DNA of 64,000 bases, taken from CAYSCX01 sp964429575 (GTDB taxonomy: Bacteria > Desulfobacterota > Binatia > Binatales > Binataceae). The notes below the pieces were generated by a model. The model worked only from the letters and a program-made list of their open reading frames with translations, was not told the origin of the DNA and did not search any database. The DNA lies in assembly GCA_964429575.1 (NCBI GenBank), contig CAYSCX010000001.1, positions 186,001 through 250,000 of the forward strand. The letters are read 5' to 3'. Positions 16,714 to 27,956 of the stretch are shown in pieces; the stretch's first letter is position 1; each line of letters opens with the position of its first letter. Both the position numbers and the translations under genes were made by a program.

Positions 16714-19700
16714 ATGGAACGAACACTCAAGGAAGCCGCCGATGAATTGAAGGCGCGCCTCGACGCGCGAAGCGAGCGGCGCCTGCCGGTGCTGGGGCTT
16801 CGCGGCGCGGCGGGAGCGTTGATGCTTCGCGAGGCGGCGCTTCGGCTCGACCGTCCCATCGTCGCAGTGACCTCGTTGGCGAAGGAAGCCGAGGCGCTCG
16901 CGACCGAGCTTGCGTTCTTCCTTGACGAGTCGCTCGACCACGACGGTGCGTCGCGACGCGTGCATCTGCATCGCGCATGGGAGTTGAAACCGTTCGCGCA
17001 CCTCTCGCCGCCTGCCGACGTTCAAGCGGCGGGGCTCGAGGCGATGTTCGCATTGCTCCGCCAGCCGGCGCCGGTGGTGGTCGCGTCGGTGGAATCGCTG
17101 ATGATGCGCACGATGCCGCGCGCACTGTTCGAAGGCTCCGTAGTACGAATCGCGAAGGGCGAGCGGCTCGATCGCGACGTGCTGATCGACGAACTCAGCT
17201 CGATGGGCTATCAGCGGGTGCCGCACACCGAGGAGCCGGGCGACTTCAGCGTTCGCGGTGGAATCTTCGACGTGTTCTCGCCGCTGTACCGCGAGCCGCT
17301 GCGAATCGAGCTGGAGGACGACGTCGTCACCTCGGTCCGTCAATTCGAGGCATCAACGCAGCGCTCCGCCGCGGAGATTGCGGAAGCGACGATCATTCGT
17401 ACGCGACTCGTCTCGCCCGCCGAGCTGCGAGGCAAACGCGTACATGACGCGGTTGCGATCCGTTGCGCGGAAATCGGGATGGTGCGCAAGGAGGCGGCGG
17501 AACTTGCGGAGTCGCTCGCGACGGGGCTCCTATTTCCCGGCGCCGAGCTGCTGCTGCCGTATGCGTACGGCTCGGCGCTCGGATCGGCATTCGACTACGT
17601 GCCAGAGAACGCCGTCCTGTGGGTGGTGGATCCGGGCAGAATCGGTGCCGAAGCGGACCGGTTCGCCGCGACGGTCGCGCAGGCCGCAGAAGCGGCTCAG
17701 CAGAAGCCGTCATTCTACCCGCCTGCGCAGTCGCTCTATCTTGCGCCCGACGAACTCGAACGCGCGTTCGCGCCGTTTGCGGCCGTCGAGGTCGGTTCAT
17801 TGGTGACTGCGATGGCGCCTCGCGAGGGCTGGGCCCCGCCGATCGAAATTCGCTCGCAACCGGCGCCCAAGCTCGGCTCGACTGATCTTGCCGGTCCGAG
17901 AAATCCGGTCAGCTTCGAGCCGCTGGCGACGCAGCTCAAAGAAGTGCGGCGCTCGCAGGGGCGCGCGCTGCTCGTGGTCGAGGGCGCCAATCAGGTTGCG
18001 CGCCTGCGGCGCCATCTCGAGGCGTTCGATATCGAGGTGAACACGAGCTGTCCGGGGTTCGCAGCAATGCTCGATTGGCCCGAACATCGCCCGGTGATTC
18101 TCGAGGGCGAGCTTTCCGCAGGTGCGATGCTCCCGCAGGACGGGCTCTTTGTGTGGAGCGAGGAGGAGCTGTTTGGCGAGCCGCGCGCACGCCGCCGCTC
18201 GAAACCGCGCCCTCGCGGCGCGATGGTCGCGCTGGAGGAGCTTCGGCCAGATGACTTCATCGTGCACATCGACCATGGCATCGGCCGCTATCGCGGACTC
18301 AAGCATCTCAAGGTTGCCGACGTGGAGGGCGACTTTCTGAATCTCGAATATGCCGACACCGACACGATGTACGTGCCGGTCGAACGCATCAACTTGGTCC
18401 AGCGTTACATTGGCGGCGGCGACGGCGGGGAACCGAAGCTCGATAAACTTGGGAGCGGGTCGTGGGAGCGCGTCAAACGGCGCACGCGCAAGGCCGTCAT
18501 GTTGATGGCGGCGGAGCTGCTCGAAATCTACGCGGCGCGCGAGGTCATGGAGGGCCACGCCTTTGCGCATCCGGGCGCCGACTACGAGGATTTCGCGGCG
18601 CGCTTCGAGTTCGAGGAGACGCCCGACCAGGCCGCCGCGATCGACGAGGTCATCCGCGACATGGCGCGCGTCAAACCGATGGACCGCCTGATTTGCGGCG
18701 ACGCGGGTTTCGGCAAGACTGAGGTGGCGCTGCGCGCCGCGTTCGTCGCAGTGATGGATGGCCGCCAGGCCGCGTTGCTGGTGCCGACCACGGTTCTCGC
18801 CGAGCAGCACTGGAACACGTTCAGCGCGCGCTTCAAGGATTTCCCGGTCCGCGTAGAAATGATCTCGCGGTTTCGCTCGCCGAAGGAGAACCGCGCGATC
18901 ATCGAAGATCTCGGCCGCGGCAAGGTGGACATCGTCATCGGCACGCACCGTCTGCTCTCTAGCGACGTGCATTTCCCGCGGCTGGGCTTGCTCATCATCG
19001 ACGAGGAGCATCGTTTCGGCGTCGCGGACAAAGAGAAAGTCAAGAAGCTGCGCAAGCTGGTCGATGTGCTGACGCTTACCGCGACGCCGATTCCGCGCAC
19101 CTTGCACATGGCGATGCTTGGCATCCGCGACCTTTCCGTGATTCAGACTCCACCGCCCGACCGGCAGATGATCCGCACGTTCGTCACGCATTTCGATGAC
19201 GCGGTGATTCGCGACTCGATCGTGCGCGAGCTGAGCCGCGGCGGCCAGGTGTTCTTCGTGCACAATCGCGTCGAGAACATCGAGTACATGGCCCGCCACC
19301 TTCGCGCGCTGATCCCCGAGGCGCGCCTCGGCGTCGCGCACGGCCAGATGAATGAGCGGCAGCTCGAAGACGTCATGCGCGCGTTCATCGAGAATCGCAT
19401 CAACGTGCTGGTTTGCTCCGCGATCATCGAGTCGGGCCTCGACATTCCCAACGCCAACACGATGATCATCAATCGCGCCGATCACTTCGGCCTCGCGCAG
19501 CTCTACCAACTGCGCGGGCGGGTGGGGCGGTCGCGCCAGAAAGCGTATGCGTATCTTGTCATTCCGGGTGAGCACATCATCACGCGCGACGCGAAGCGGC
19601 GCATTGAGGCGCTGCGCGAGCTGGTCGAGTCCGAATCGGGCGGCGGGTTCAAACTCGCGATGGCCGATCTCGAACATCGCGGCGCCGGCAACCTGTTGGG

Positions 19701-20292
19701 TCGCGAGCAGTCTGGGCAGATAGCGTCGGTGGGTTTCGAGCTTTACACCGAGATGATGGAGGAAACGATCGCGGAACTCCGTGGCGAGGCGCGGCGGCCA
19801 GACTTCGAACCGGAGCTTCGGCTCGGCGTGCCGGCCTACATTCCCGATGCTTATGTGCCCGATGAGAACGAGCGCTTGGTGCTGTATCGCAGGTTCGCGC
19901 GCGCCGAGTCGCAGCAGGACCTCGACGAATTGCGCGATGAGATGCGAGACCGTTTCGGGCCGGTACCAACGCTCGTCGAGAATCTGATCGCCGCGATGAA
20001 TATCCGGCGCGTAATGAAAGAGATGATGATCGTGAGCGCGCTGGTGAAGGCCAAGGAACTCGAAATCAGGTTCCATGCCGACGCGCCGGTTGACACCGCA
20101 AGGCTTGCGGCGTTTGTCGATCAGAACCGGCGTACGATGAAGTTGACGCCGTCATTCCAGGTGATGGTGCGGCTCGAATCGGGCCCGTATGAACAATTGT
20201 TCGCGCAAATCGACGGTGTCTTGCAGGCCTTGGCGACGTGTGAAACTTTGGAGTCGCGGTCCCCGCGTCCGGCGGGTGAAGCGGTCAATTAG
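16714..20292 (+). CDS. mfd: Transcription-repair coupling factor Mfd
   Basis: This 1192-residue superfamily-2 translocase removes RNA polymerase stalled at lesions and recruits UvrA. In order: UvrB-homology module (residues 1-350), RNA-polymerase-interacting CarD-like domain near 506-565 (DDFIVHIDHGIGRYRGLKHL), Walker A GDAGFGKTEVALRAAF near 662, DEEHRFGV near 762, TATPIPRTLHMAM, the RecG-like QLRGRVGRSRQKAYAYL, and a C-terminal TRCF domain with VPDENERLVLYRRF. Full family length. The start is ATG 16714. The surA-like gene follows 4 bp after the stop, and uvrA lies two genes downstream in the same direction. Confidence 0.97.
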   Translation: MERTLKEAADELKARLDARSERRLPVLGLRGAAGALMLREAALRLDRPIVAVTSLAKEAEALATELAFFLDESLDHDGASRRVHLHRAWELKPFAHLSPPADVQAAGLEAMFALLRQPAPVVVASVESLMMRTMPRALFEGSVVRIAKGERLDRDVLIDELSSMGYQRVPHTEEPGDFSVRGGIFDVFSPLYREPLRIELEDDVVTSVRQFEASTQRSAAEIAEATIIRTRLVSPAELRGKRVHDAVAIRCAEIGMVRKEAAELAESLATGLLFPGAELLLPYAYGSALGSAFDYVPENAVLWVVDPGRIGAEADRFAATVAQAAEAAQQKPSFYPPAQSLYLAPDELERAFAPFAAVEVGSLVTAMAPREGWAPPIEIRSQPAPKLGSTDLAGPRNPVSFEPLATQLKEVRRSQGRALLVVEGANQVARLRRHLEAFDIEVNTSCPGFAAMLDWPEHRPVILEGELSAGAMLPQDGLFVWSEEELFGEPRARRRSKPRPRGAMVALEELRPDDFIVHIDHGIGRYRGLKHLKVADVEGDFLNLEYADTDTMYVPVERINLVQRYIGGGDGGEPKLDKLGSGSWERVKRRTRKAVMLMAAELLEIYAAREVMEGHAFAHPGADYEDFAARFEFEETPDQAAAIDEVIRDMARVKPMDRLICGDAGFGKTEVALRAAFVAVMDGRQAALLVPTTVLAEQHWNTFSARFKDFPVRVEMISRFRSPKENRAIIEDLGRGKVDIVIGTHRLLSSDVHFPRLGLLIIDEEHRFGVADKEKVKKLRKLVDVLTLTATPIPRTLHMAMLGIRDLSVIQTPPPDRQMIRTFVTHFDDAVIRDSIVRELSRGGQVFFVHNRVENIEYMARHLRALIPEARLGVAHGQMNERQLEDVMRAFIENRINVLVCSAIIESGLDIPNANTMIINRADHFGLAQLYQLRGRVGRSRQKAYAYLVIPGEHIITRDAKRRIEALRELVESESGGGFKLAMADLEHRGAGNLLGREQSGQIASVGFELYTEMMEETIAELRGEARRPDFEPELRLGVPAYIPDAYVPDENERLVLYRRFARAESQQDLDELRDEMRDRFGPVPTLVENLIAAMNIRRVMKEMMIVSALVKAKELEIRFHADAPVDTARLAAFVDQNRRTMKLTPSFQVMVRLESGPYEQLFAQIDGVLQALATCETLESRSPRPAGEAVN

Positions 20293-20296
20293 TTCC

Positions 20297-21310
20297 ATGA
20301 ATCCGTCGAGGTCGGCGCTGCTGCGCATGGCGCGGCGAATGTCCGTTGCATTGATAGTGGCGGCGGCGTGTACCGTCTGGTCGCCGCAGATAACATCGGC
20401 ACAGCAGACCGCAACGGCGGCAACTCAGCGGCCGGTTGCAAAGATCATCGCGAGCGTGGATGGCGATCCAATCACACAACGCGACGTGGAGATGTTTGCG
20501 TCGGCGATGGGGCGGCCCGTCAGCCCCGATCCGAACGATGAGAGTTTCAAGGCTGCGCTCAAGGGAGTCATCACTCAAAAGATGCTGGAATCCGAGGTCA
20601 ACCAATACGCCGACCGTGTCGAGGATTCGCACGTTGACCGCTACATCGAGGAGCTTCGCAAGGACAAGAACCTGACGGACATGCAATTGCGCGCCGAAGT
20701 GCAGAGCTCCGGCATGAGCTACGACGAGTTCAGACGCCATGCACGCCAGGAACTTGAAAGAATGATGATGCTCGATCAAGAGGTCCGACAGAAGGTCACC
20801 GTCCCGCCGGAAGACATCAAGGTGTACTACCAGAGCCACCCCGACGAGTTTACGATCAAGCAGGAGCGGTACCGGATCGCGCAGGTCCTCGTCGCGCTTC
20901 CACCCAACGCGAAAAGTGAAGAGGTGGCGACGGCGAAAGCGAAAGCTGGGGCCATCCGAGAACGGGCATCGTCCGGATCCGATTTCGCTGAACTTGCGCG
21001 CCGCTTCTCCGATGACGCGTCCAGAAGCAATGGCGGCGACCTCGGATGGTTCAAACCCGAGGACATCTTGGAGGAGATCCTCGCCGCGGCGAAGCCACTC
21101 AAGCCCGCTGAGGTCTCAGCCGTAGTGCAGACCAAGCATGGGTTTCACGTGCTCAAGCTCCAAGCGCACGAAATGCCCGGCGTCAGGCTGCTCGAGGATG
21201 TCAAGGGAGAGATCCGCAACAAGCTGATCGACTCGGCGGCGCAGCAGCGCTACCAGACCTGGGTTGAGCAGGAACTCATCAAGCATCACTACGTCGAAAC
21301 GCTGTATTGA
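20297..21310 (+). CDS. Periplasmic SurA-like peptidyl-prolyl isomerase (parvulin)
   Basis: 337 residues. A signal sequence (hydrophobic MSVALIVAAACTVW, then SAQQ) precedes a SurA N-terminal chaperone domain (residues 40-180; IIASVDGDPITQRDVE, QKMLESEVNQYAD). One parvulin domain follows (about 190-290), with RIAQVLVALPP, FAELARRFSDDASRSNGGDLGWF and GFHVLKL. Family members fold outer-membrane proteins. There is one PPIase domain, against two in E. coli SurA. ATG 20297 is 4 bp after the mfd stop, and the TGA overlaps the pdxA ATG by one base, so the gene is embedded in an operon. SurA-PdxA neighbourhood is also found in enterobacteria. Confidence 0.9.
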   Translation: MNPSRSALLRMARRMSVALIVAAACTVWSPQITSAQQTATAATQRPVAKIIASVDGDPITQRDVEMFASAMGRPVSPDPNDESFKAALKGVITQKMLESEVNQYADRVEDSHVDRYIEELRKDKNLTDMQLRAEVQSSGMSYDEFRRHARQELERMMMLDQEVRQKVTVPPEDIKVYYQSHPDEFTIKQERYRIAQVLVALPPNAKSEEVATAKAKAGAIRERASSGSDFAELARRFSDDASRSNGGDLGWFKPEDILEEILAAAKPLKPAEVSAVVQTKHGFHVLKLQAHEMPGVRLLEDVKGEIRNKLIDSAAQQRYQTWVEQELIKHHYVETLY

Positions 21311-22350
21311 TGCGCGCGAAGCGAAAGGGACCGCCCGTCATCGCGGTCACCATGGGCGATCCCGCGGGAGTCGGCCCCGAGGTCATCCTCAAGTCCGCGT
21401 CGGCGCTGGGCGGGCGACCTGGCGCGCCGTCGATGCTCGTGATCGGCGACCTCGCGGTGATGCGCGAGACCGCGCGGCGCATGCGCGGCGCGCCGGAAGT
21501 TCGCGAGTGCGGCGCTGGCGACGTGCCAGTACCGCTTCCAAAGCGACTTTCCGTGCTCGCAGTGTCGGAGCTGTCCGCGACCGCGCGGCGGCCCGGGCGT
21601 CCGACCGTCGAGGGCGCGCGCGCCGCCTTCGAGTACATCGAACGTGGCGCCAAGATGGCGTTGCGCGGTGAGGTCGATGCGCTTGTCACCGCGCCGATCA
21701 GCAAGGAATGGCTGAACCGCGCGGGTCATCGATTTCCGGGGCACACGGAGCTGCTCGCGGGGCTTGCCAAGGTGAAACTCTACCGCATGATGTTTGCGGG
21801 CGACGCGCTCAGGCTCGCACTCGTCACGGTTCATATTCCGCTGCGCGAGGTTTCCTCCGCGCTCACCGTGCGGACCGTGCTCGACACGATCCGGCTGCTG
21901 GCGCGCCATTTGCGCGAATGTCACGGCGTTGCGCGGCCGAGAATCGGAGTGCTTGGATTGAATCCGCACGCCGGTGAGCACGGACTTTTCGGCGATGAGG
22001 AACCGCGGGCGATCGTTCCGGCGATCCGCCGCGCGCGGCGCGAAGGAATTGAAGCGTTCGGTCCGCTTGCGCCTGACACGGCATTCGTGCGAACACGCAA
22101 CGCATTTCAGTTCGACGCCGCGGTCGCGATGTATCATGACCAGGGACTGATCGCGCTAAAGGCGCTGGAGTTTGACCGCGCGGTAAACGTCACACTCGGC
22201 CTGCCGTTCATCAGGACGTCGCCCGATCACGGCACCGCATTCGACATCGCGGGCACCGGCGCCGCGAGCGCGTCAAGCATGCTCGCGGCGCTGGAGTACG
22301 CGGGCCGCGCGGCAGGAGTGCGAGCCGCGACGCAGCGGCGAGCGGCGTAG
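21310..22350 (+). CDS. pdxA: 4-hydroxythreonine-4-phosphate dehydrogenase
   Basis: 346 residues. Oxidises 4-phosphohydroxy-L-threonine in pyridoxal 5'-phosphate synthesis (DXP-dependent route). Hallmarks are VTMGDPAGVGPEVILK, TAPISKEWLNRAGHRFPGHTELLA with metal-ligand His, LNPHAGEHGLFG, AMYHDQGLIALKAL and SPDHGTAFDIAGTG. The ATG overlaps the surA-like TGA by one base, indicating coupling; 7 bp separate its stop from uvrA. Confidence 0.96.
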   Translation: MRAKRKGPPVIAVTMGDPAGVGPEVILKSASALGGRPGAPSMLVIGDLAVMRETARRMRGAPEVRECGAGDVPVPLPKRLSVLAVSELSATARRPGRPTVEGARAAFEYIERGAKMALRGEVDALVTAPISKEWLNRAGHRFPGHTELLAGLAKVKLYRMMFAGDALRLALVTVHIPLREVSSALTVRTVLDTIRLLARHLRECHGVARPRIGVLGLNPHAGEHGLFGDEEPRAIVPAIRRARREGIEAFGPLAPDTAFVRTRNAFQFDAAVAMYHDQGLIALKALEFDRAVNVTLGLPFIRTSPDHGTAFDIAGTGAASASSMLAALEYAGRAAGVRAATQRRAA

Positions 22351-22357
22351 GATTTAG

Positions 22358-25192
<2,835 letters not shown>

Positions 25193-25213
25193 TTCGACTT
25201 GGAGGTGCGTAGG

Positions 25214-25642
25214 ATGAAGGGACAAGTCGCTACAAGACCGGCGATGCTCGCGGCGATCGCGGCGGCCTCAATGATCGCGATGAGCGGATGCGTCACGTCG
25301 ATTGTGACTGACGACGTTCCATCGAACGCGACGATCGTGTCGCACTGCTCGGGATCCGAGTGGCAGGATAATTCCTCAATCGCGGTGCTGCCAATTCCCA
25401 TCGTCGCGTTCTTATCGCCCCACGCCGATCTCAACCAGGTCAATGCGGACACCGTGCTCAAGCGTTGCGGCGATCCAACCCGGCTCGCGAACCGCAAGGT
25501 GGACAAGAACACGACGGCCTGCATTCCGGCGGCGCTGACGCGCATCATCACGCTCGGAGTCTGGCAATGGTGCCCGTTGCACGTCACTTGGGACGCTGAC
25601 GTGACCAAGCCGCAGTCAGAGCTCGTGCCCCGACAAACTTGA
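25214..25642 (+). CDS. Small predicted lipoprotein, unknown function
   Basis: 142 residues starting at ATG 25214, with a strong GGAGGT seven bases upstream. The hydrophobic N terminus (MLAAIAAASMIAMSGC) ends in a lipobox (MSGC, Cys26). The mature part has paired Cys residues (SHCSG, LKRCG, TACIP, QWCPL) that could form disulfides, and a motif NADTVLKRCGDPTR. I recognise no family. It lies 21 bp after uvrA and convergent to the DUF488 gene; whether it is co-transcribed with uvrA is unclear. Confidence 0.7.
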   Translation: MKGQVATRPAMLAAIAAASMIAMSGCVTSIVTDDVPSNATIVSHCSGSEWQDNSSIAVLPIPIVAFLSPHADLNQVNADTVLKRCGDPTRLANRKVDKNTTACIPAALTRIITLGVWQWCPLHVTWDADVTKPQSELVPRQT

Positions 25643-25765
25643 CGACGCGGCCGAAGCACTCTTCAATTGTCCTGAGCGCCTCCGCGCTGCTTGGAGTGGA
25701 CTCCGCGAACGAATCAGACTGCAGCACGCTTCGCTTCGCGTACGCATGGATGGATTGGCCGAGCG

Positions 25766-26329
25766 TCAGTGCTCGTCGGCGACGGCGACGTCGTAAATCA
25801 CGCGGCCGCTGGAGACGCGAGCGAAATTCGGCAGCGCGTGCTCTACGATCTTGCCGTCGGGGAGGATGTGGCGGACGTCCCAGCCTCGAACCAGCACCGC
25901 ATCCGAGATCAAGCGCCGGTGGCACTGCCACCACAGTCCCTCCGAGCACATGTACGCCGCGCGCTTTGCACGCGCGAGTGCGATGAGCACCTCGACGCCC
26001 GCGTCGAACTCAGTAGTTTCCGTGTAATCGGCATACGCTCGAAACGCCGAAACAGTCCAAGCGGTGTGGCGCGACAGCGCCCGGCCGCTCTTGCGACGCC
26101 CACCAAGCTCAGGCATCCAGCGGTACTCGACTCCGGCGCGGGCGAGCGACTCCGAGAGCGCCTCGCGCCCGAACCGCGGCCACTTCCGCGAGCCGGGGAA
26201 GCTGCGCACGTCCGCGAGAGCCGCGATTTGGTTCATCGCGAGAAGTTCGAGGAACCGCTCTATCGGATGATTGGAGTGGCCGACCGTGAAAATAGCCGGG
26301 CGGAGATGCTCGCGAACGTCGGCAGCCAC
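25766..26329 (-). CDS. DUF488 family protein
   Basis: 187 residues. Family motifs are FTVGHSNHPIERF at the N terminus, LADVRSFPGSRKWPRF, ELGGRRK, YMCSEGLWWQCHRRLIAD-like (MCSEG...CHRRLISD) with two Cys and a His, and a C-terminal V-rich strand. The biochemical role of DUF488 is not settled. The GTG start at 26329 lies 2 bp inside the gene-side edge of repeat copy 3. The element's terminal TAG is in frame two codons upstream, so translation cannot start further back, and no Shine-Dalgarno is visible. The upstream region may have been replaced when the element arrived. Confidence 0.85.
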   Translation of the reverse strand: MAADVREHLRPAIFTVGHSNHPIERFLELLAMNQIAALADVRSFPGSRKWPRFGREALSESLARAGVEYRWMPELGGRRKSGRALSRHTAWTVSAFRAYADYTETTEFDAGVEVLIALARAKRAAYMCSEGLWWQCHRRLISDAVLVRGWDVRHILPDGKIVEHALPNFARVSSGRVIYDVAVADEH

Positions 26330-26331
26330 GT

Positions 26332-26491
26332 CTAGCAGGCTGCGGAAGAAGGCTTCGCAGCCTGCTCCCTCTCTCTTATCTCCCCCTGGTCAGGGGGAGA
26401 AGATTGAGGAAGGAAGCCAGTTTTCATGCAGGGTGCCAGCGTGGTTGCTGAACGCATCATACCTTGGATAGCTGTTTCCGCACCCTGCTAG
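26332..26491 (+). repeat. Dispersed three-hairpin element, copy 3 (covarying stems)
   Basis: 160 bp bounded by CTAG. The short stem is GCAGGCTGCG ... CGCAGCCTGC and the long stem GCAGGGTGC ... GCACCCTGC; where the other copies have GTTGAA/TTCAAC and GTTGAG/CTCAAC, both arms differ here but still pair. The central CCCCCT...AGGGGGAG stem and the GAAGGAAGCCAGTTTTCA block are conserved. It sits between the DUF2182 stop (13 bp) and the DUF488 start (2 bp), thus inside a same-strand gene series. Confidence 0.85.
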
Positions 26492-26504
26492 GACATCGCG
26501 CGCG

Positions 26505-27287
26505 TCAACGTCCGATCACGGCCACCGCGATTCCAGACGCAATGAGCAGCACCCCCGCCACGGTCGGCACGATTCGTCCGCCGGGCGATATTTTCTCGAC
26601 GAGCACGAACGCACTGATCGCAGCGACCCACGCCAGATTCATCACGCCGACTACGAAAAGTAAGGCCATCAACATCCAACAGCATCCCGCGCAGAAGACG
26701 CCGTGATGCAGGCCCATCATGAATGCGCCACGCGCGCCGTCGCGCCAGTCGTTCAGAAAAAACGAAAGCGGCGAGCGGCAGTGGGCGAGGCATACGTTCT
26801 TTAGGGACGTGAATTGATAGACACCTGCCGCCGCAAGAATCGCCGCGCCGAGCAACGGCGTTACCCTGAGCGCGTCCGAGATCAACGCGGTGCGCTGAAG
26901 ACAATACTGCACGAACGTGGCAAGAGCGCTGAAGAGCGTCCACGCGGCGGCGTAACCGCCGACAAACAACCACACGTACGACGGTCGTGCGTGCGTGTTC
27001 GCCGTCGCGATGCGCGCATACATGGTGACCATGGGTGCCGCGCTCGGCATCATCATGGCGACCATCATCACCGCCCACATCGCGAACATCAGGAGCGCGT
27101 CGTGGAGCGTCCACGCGTGCGGCATCGCCATCGCCATTCCCATGTGCGCCATCGCGCCGCCGTCCGACGGCATCGGCATCCAGACCAGGTACAGCCACGC
27201 GAGTGCGGTGATACCGCAGAGACCACCCCACAGAAATGCACGCTCGCGCGGAGCGAGCGTCGCGGGTGTGCCGAGCCGCTCGTTCAT
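26505..27287 (-). CDS. DUF2182 membrane protein (predicted metal-binding)
   Basis: 260 residues with about six or seven predicted transmembrane segments. Met/His-rich stretches (MAHMGMAMAMPHAW, MFAMWAVMMVAMMMPSAAPM) and the C-terminal block CLAHCRSPLSFF ... GLHHGVFCAGCCWMLM are the DUF2182 signatures and could bind copper or other soft metals. It is encoded just downstream of a DUF1326 gene (30 bp), a pairing that recurs in other bacteria. A transport or metal-handling role is inference. Confidence 0.85.
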   Translation of the reverse strand: MNERLGTPATLAPRERAFLWGGLCGITALAWLYLVWMPMPSDGGAMAHMGMAMAMPHAWTLHDALLMFAMWAVMMVAMMMPSAAPMVTMYARIATANTHARPSYVWLFVGGYAAAWTLFSALATFVQYCLQRTALISDALRVTPLLGAAILAAAGVYQFTSLKNVCLAHCRSPLSFFLNDWRDGARGAFMMGLHHGVFCAGCCWMLMALLFVVGVMNLAWVAAISAFVLVEKISPGGRIVPTVAGVLLIASGIAVAVIGR

Positions 27288-27317
27288 CGCAACGACGGTG
27301 CGGCGGACGTCAGGCTG

Positions 27318-27932
27318 CTAATTCGACCACGAGACGGGCGAGAAGTGGCCGTTGCGGCCGGTGTTGTCGAAGCTCAGCCCTTGGTCGTTAAAGCGGCTCT
27401 GCGTGCCGCGCGCCACTGCGAGCCGGCTCGACGCGAAGTGGACGACATTGTCCAGCCACACCACCTTCTTGCCCGCGCCCACGATGCCCTCGACGGTGAT
27501 GTCACTGATTCCGGCGATCGAAAGCTTGCGGGTATCGCCATCGACGGTGAACGTGATGGGCGCCGCCTTGGCGGGCAGTTTCTTCGCGACCAGCGGCGCA
27601 AGCGCGCTGAGCGGGCCGCCGGCGGCGCCGCTGAAGATTGCCTCCAGCGCCGTGCGCTGCTCTTTGGAGCCGCGCTCATCGACGTATAGGCCGAGCGTCC
27701 AGTTGCCTTGCGACATCGGTCCCGGCGTGTAAATTGCGATCGCCGCGCATAGTCCCGCGAGGTCGGTCGGCCCGAAGTTACCCTTTGAGACCTGCCATGC
27801 AACCACTGCATCGCAGTGTCCCTCGGTCGGCTTCGCCTGCGAGCTCGACAGAATACAGGGGCAGAGCACCTCGCAATTGCACGACTCGAAGTACTCGCCG
27901 TCGATTCGCCACTTCACTGGTCCGTTCGCCAC
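27318..27932 (-). CDS. DUF1326 family protein
   Basis: 204 residues starting at GTG 27932, with AAAGGAG about eight bases upstream. The N-terminal CNCEVLCPC cluster (YFESCNCEVLCPCILSS) and GHCDAVVAWQV are diagnostic for DUF1326, a family with Cys-rich possible metal-binding sites. There is no signal peptide. It is paired with the DUF2182 membrane protein downstream and lies 24 bp after the second M16 peptidase gene, so the four genes may form one operon. No function is established. Confidence 0.88.
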   Translation of the reverse strand: MANGPVKWRIDGEYFESCNCEVLCPCILSSSQAKPTEGHCDAVVAWQVSKGNFGPTDLAGLCAAIAIYTPGPMSQGNWTLGLYVDERGSKEQRTALEAIFSGAAGGPLSALAPLVAKKLPAKAAPITFTVDGDTRKLSIAGISDITVEGIVGAGKKVVWLDNVVHFASSRLAVARGTQSRFNDQGLSFDNTGRNGHFSPVSWSN

Positions 27933-27956
27933 GACGCTCTCTCCTTTCGTCAGCGC

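Noticed and set aside
17797..20076. 759-codon minus-strand open frame
   Set aside because: It is the complementary shadow of mfd, a known effect in high-GC genes; composition is Arg/His/Ala-rich and no domain is visible.
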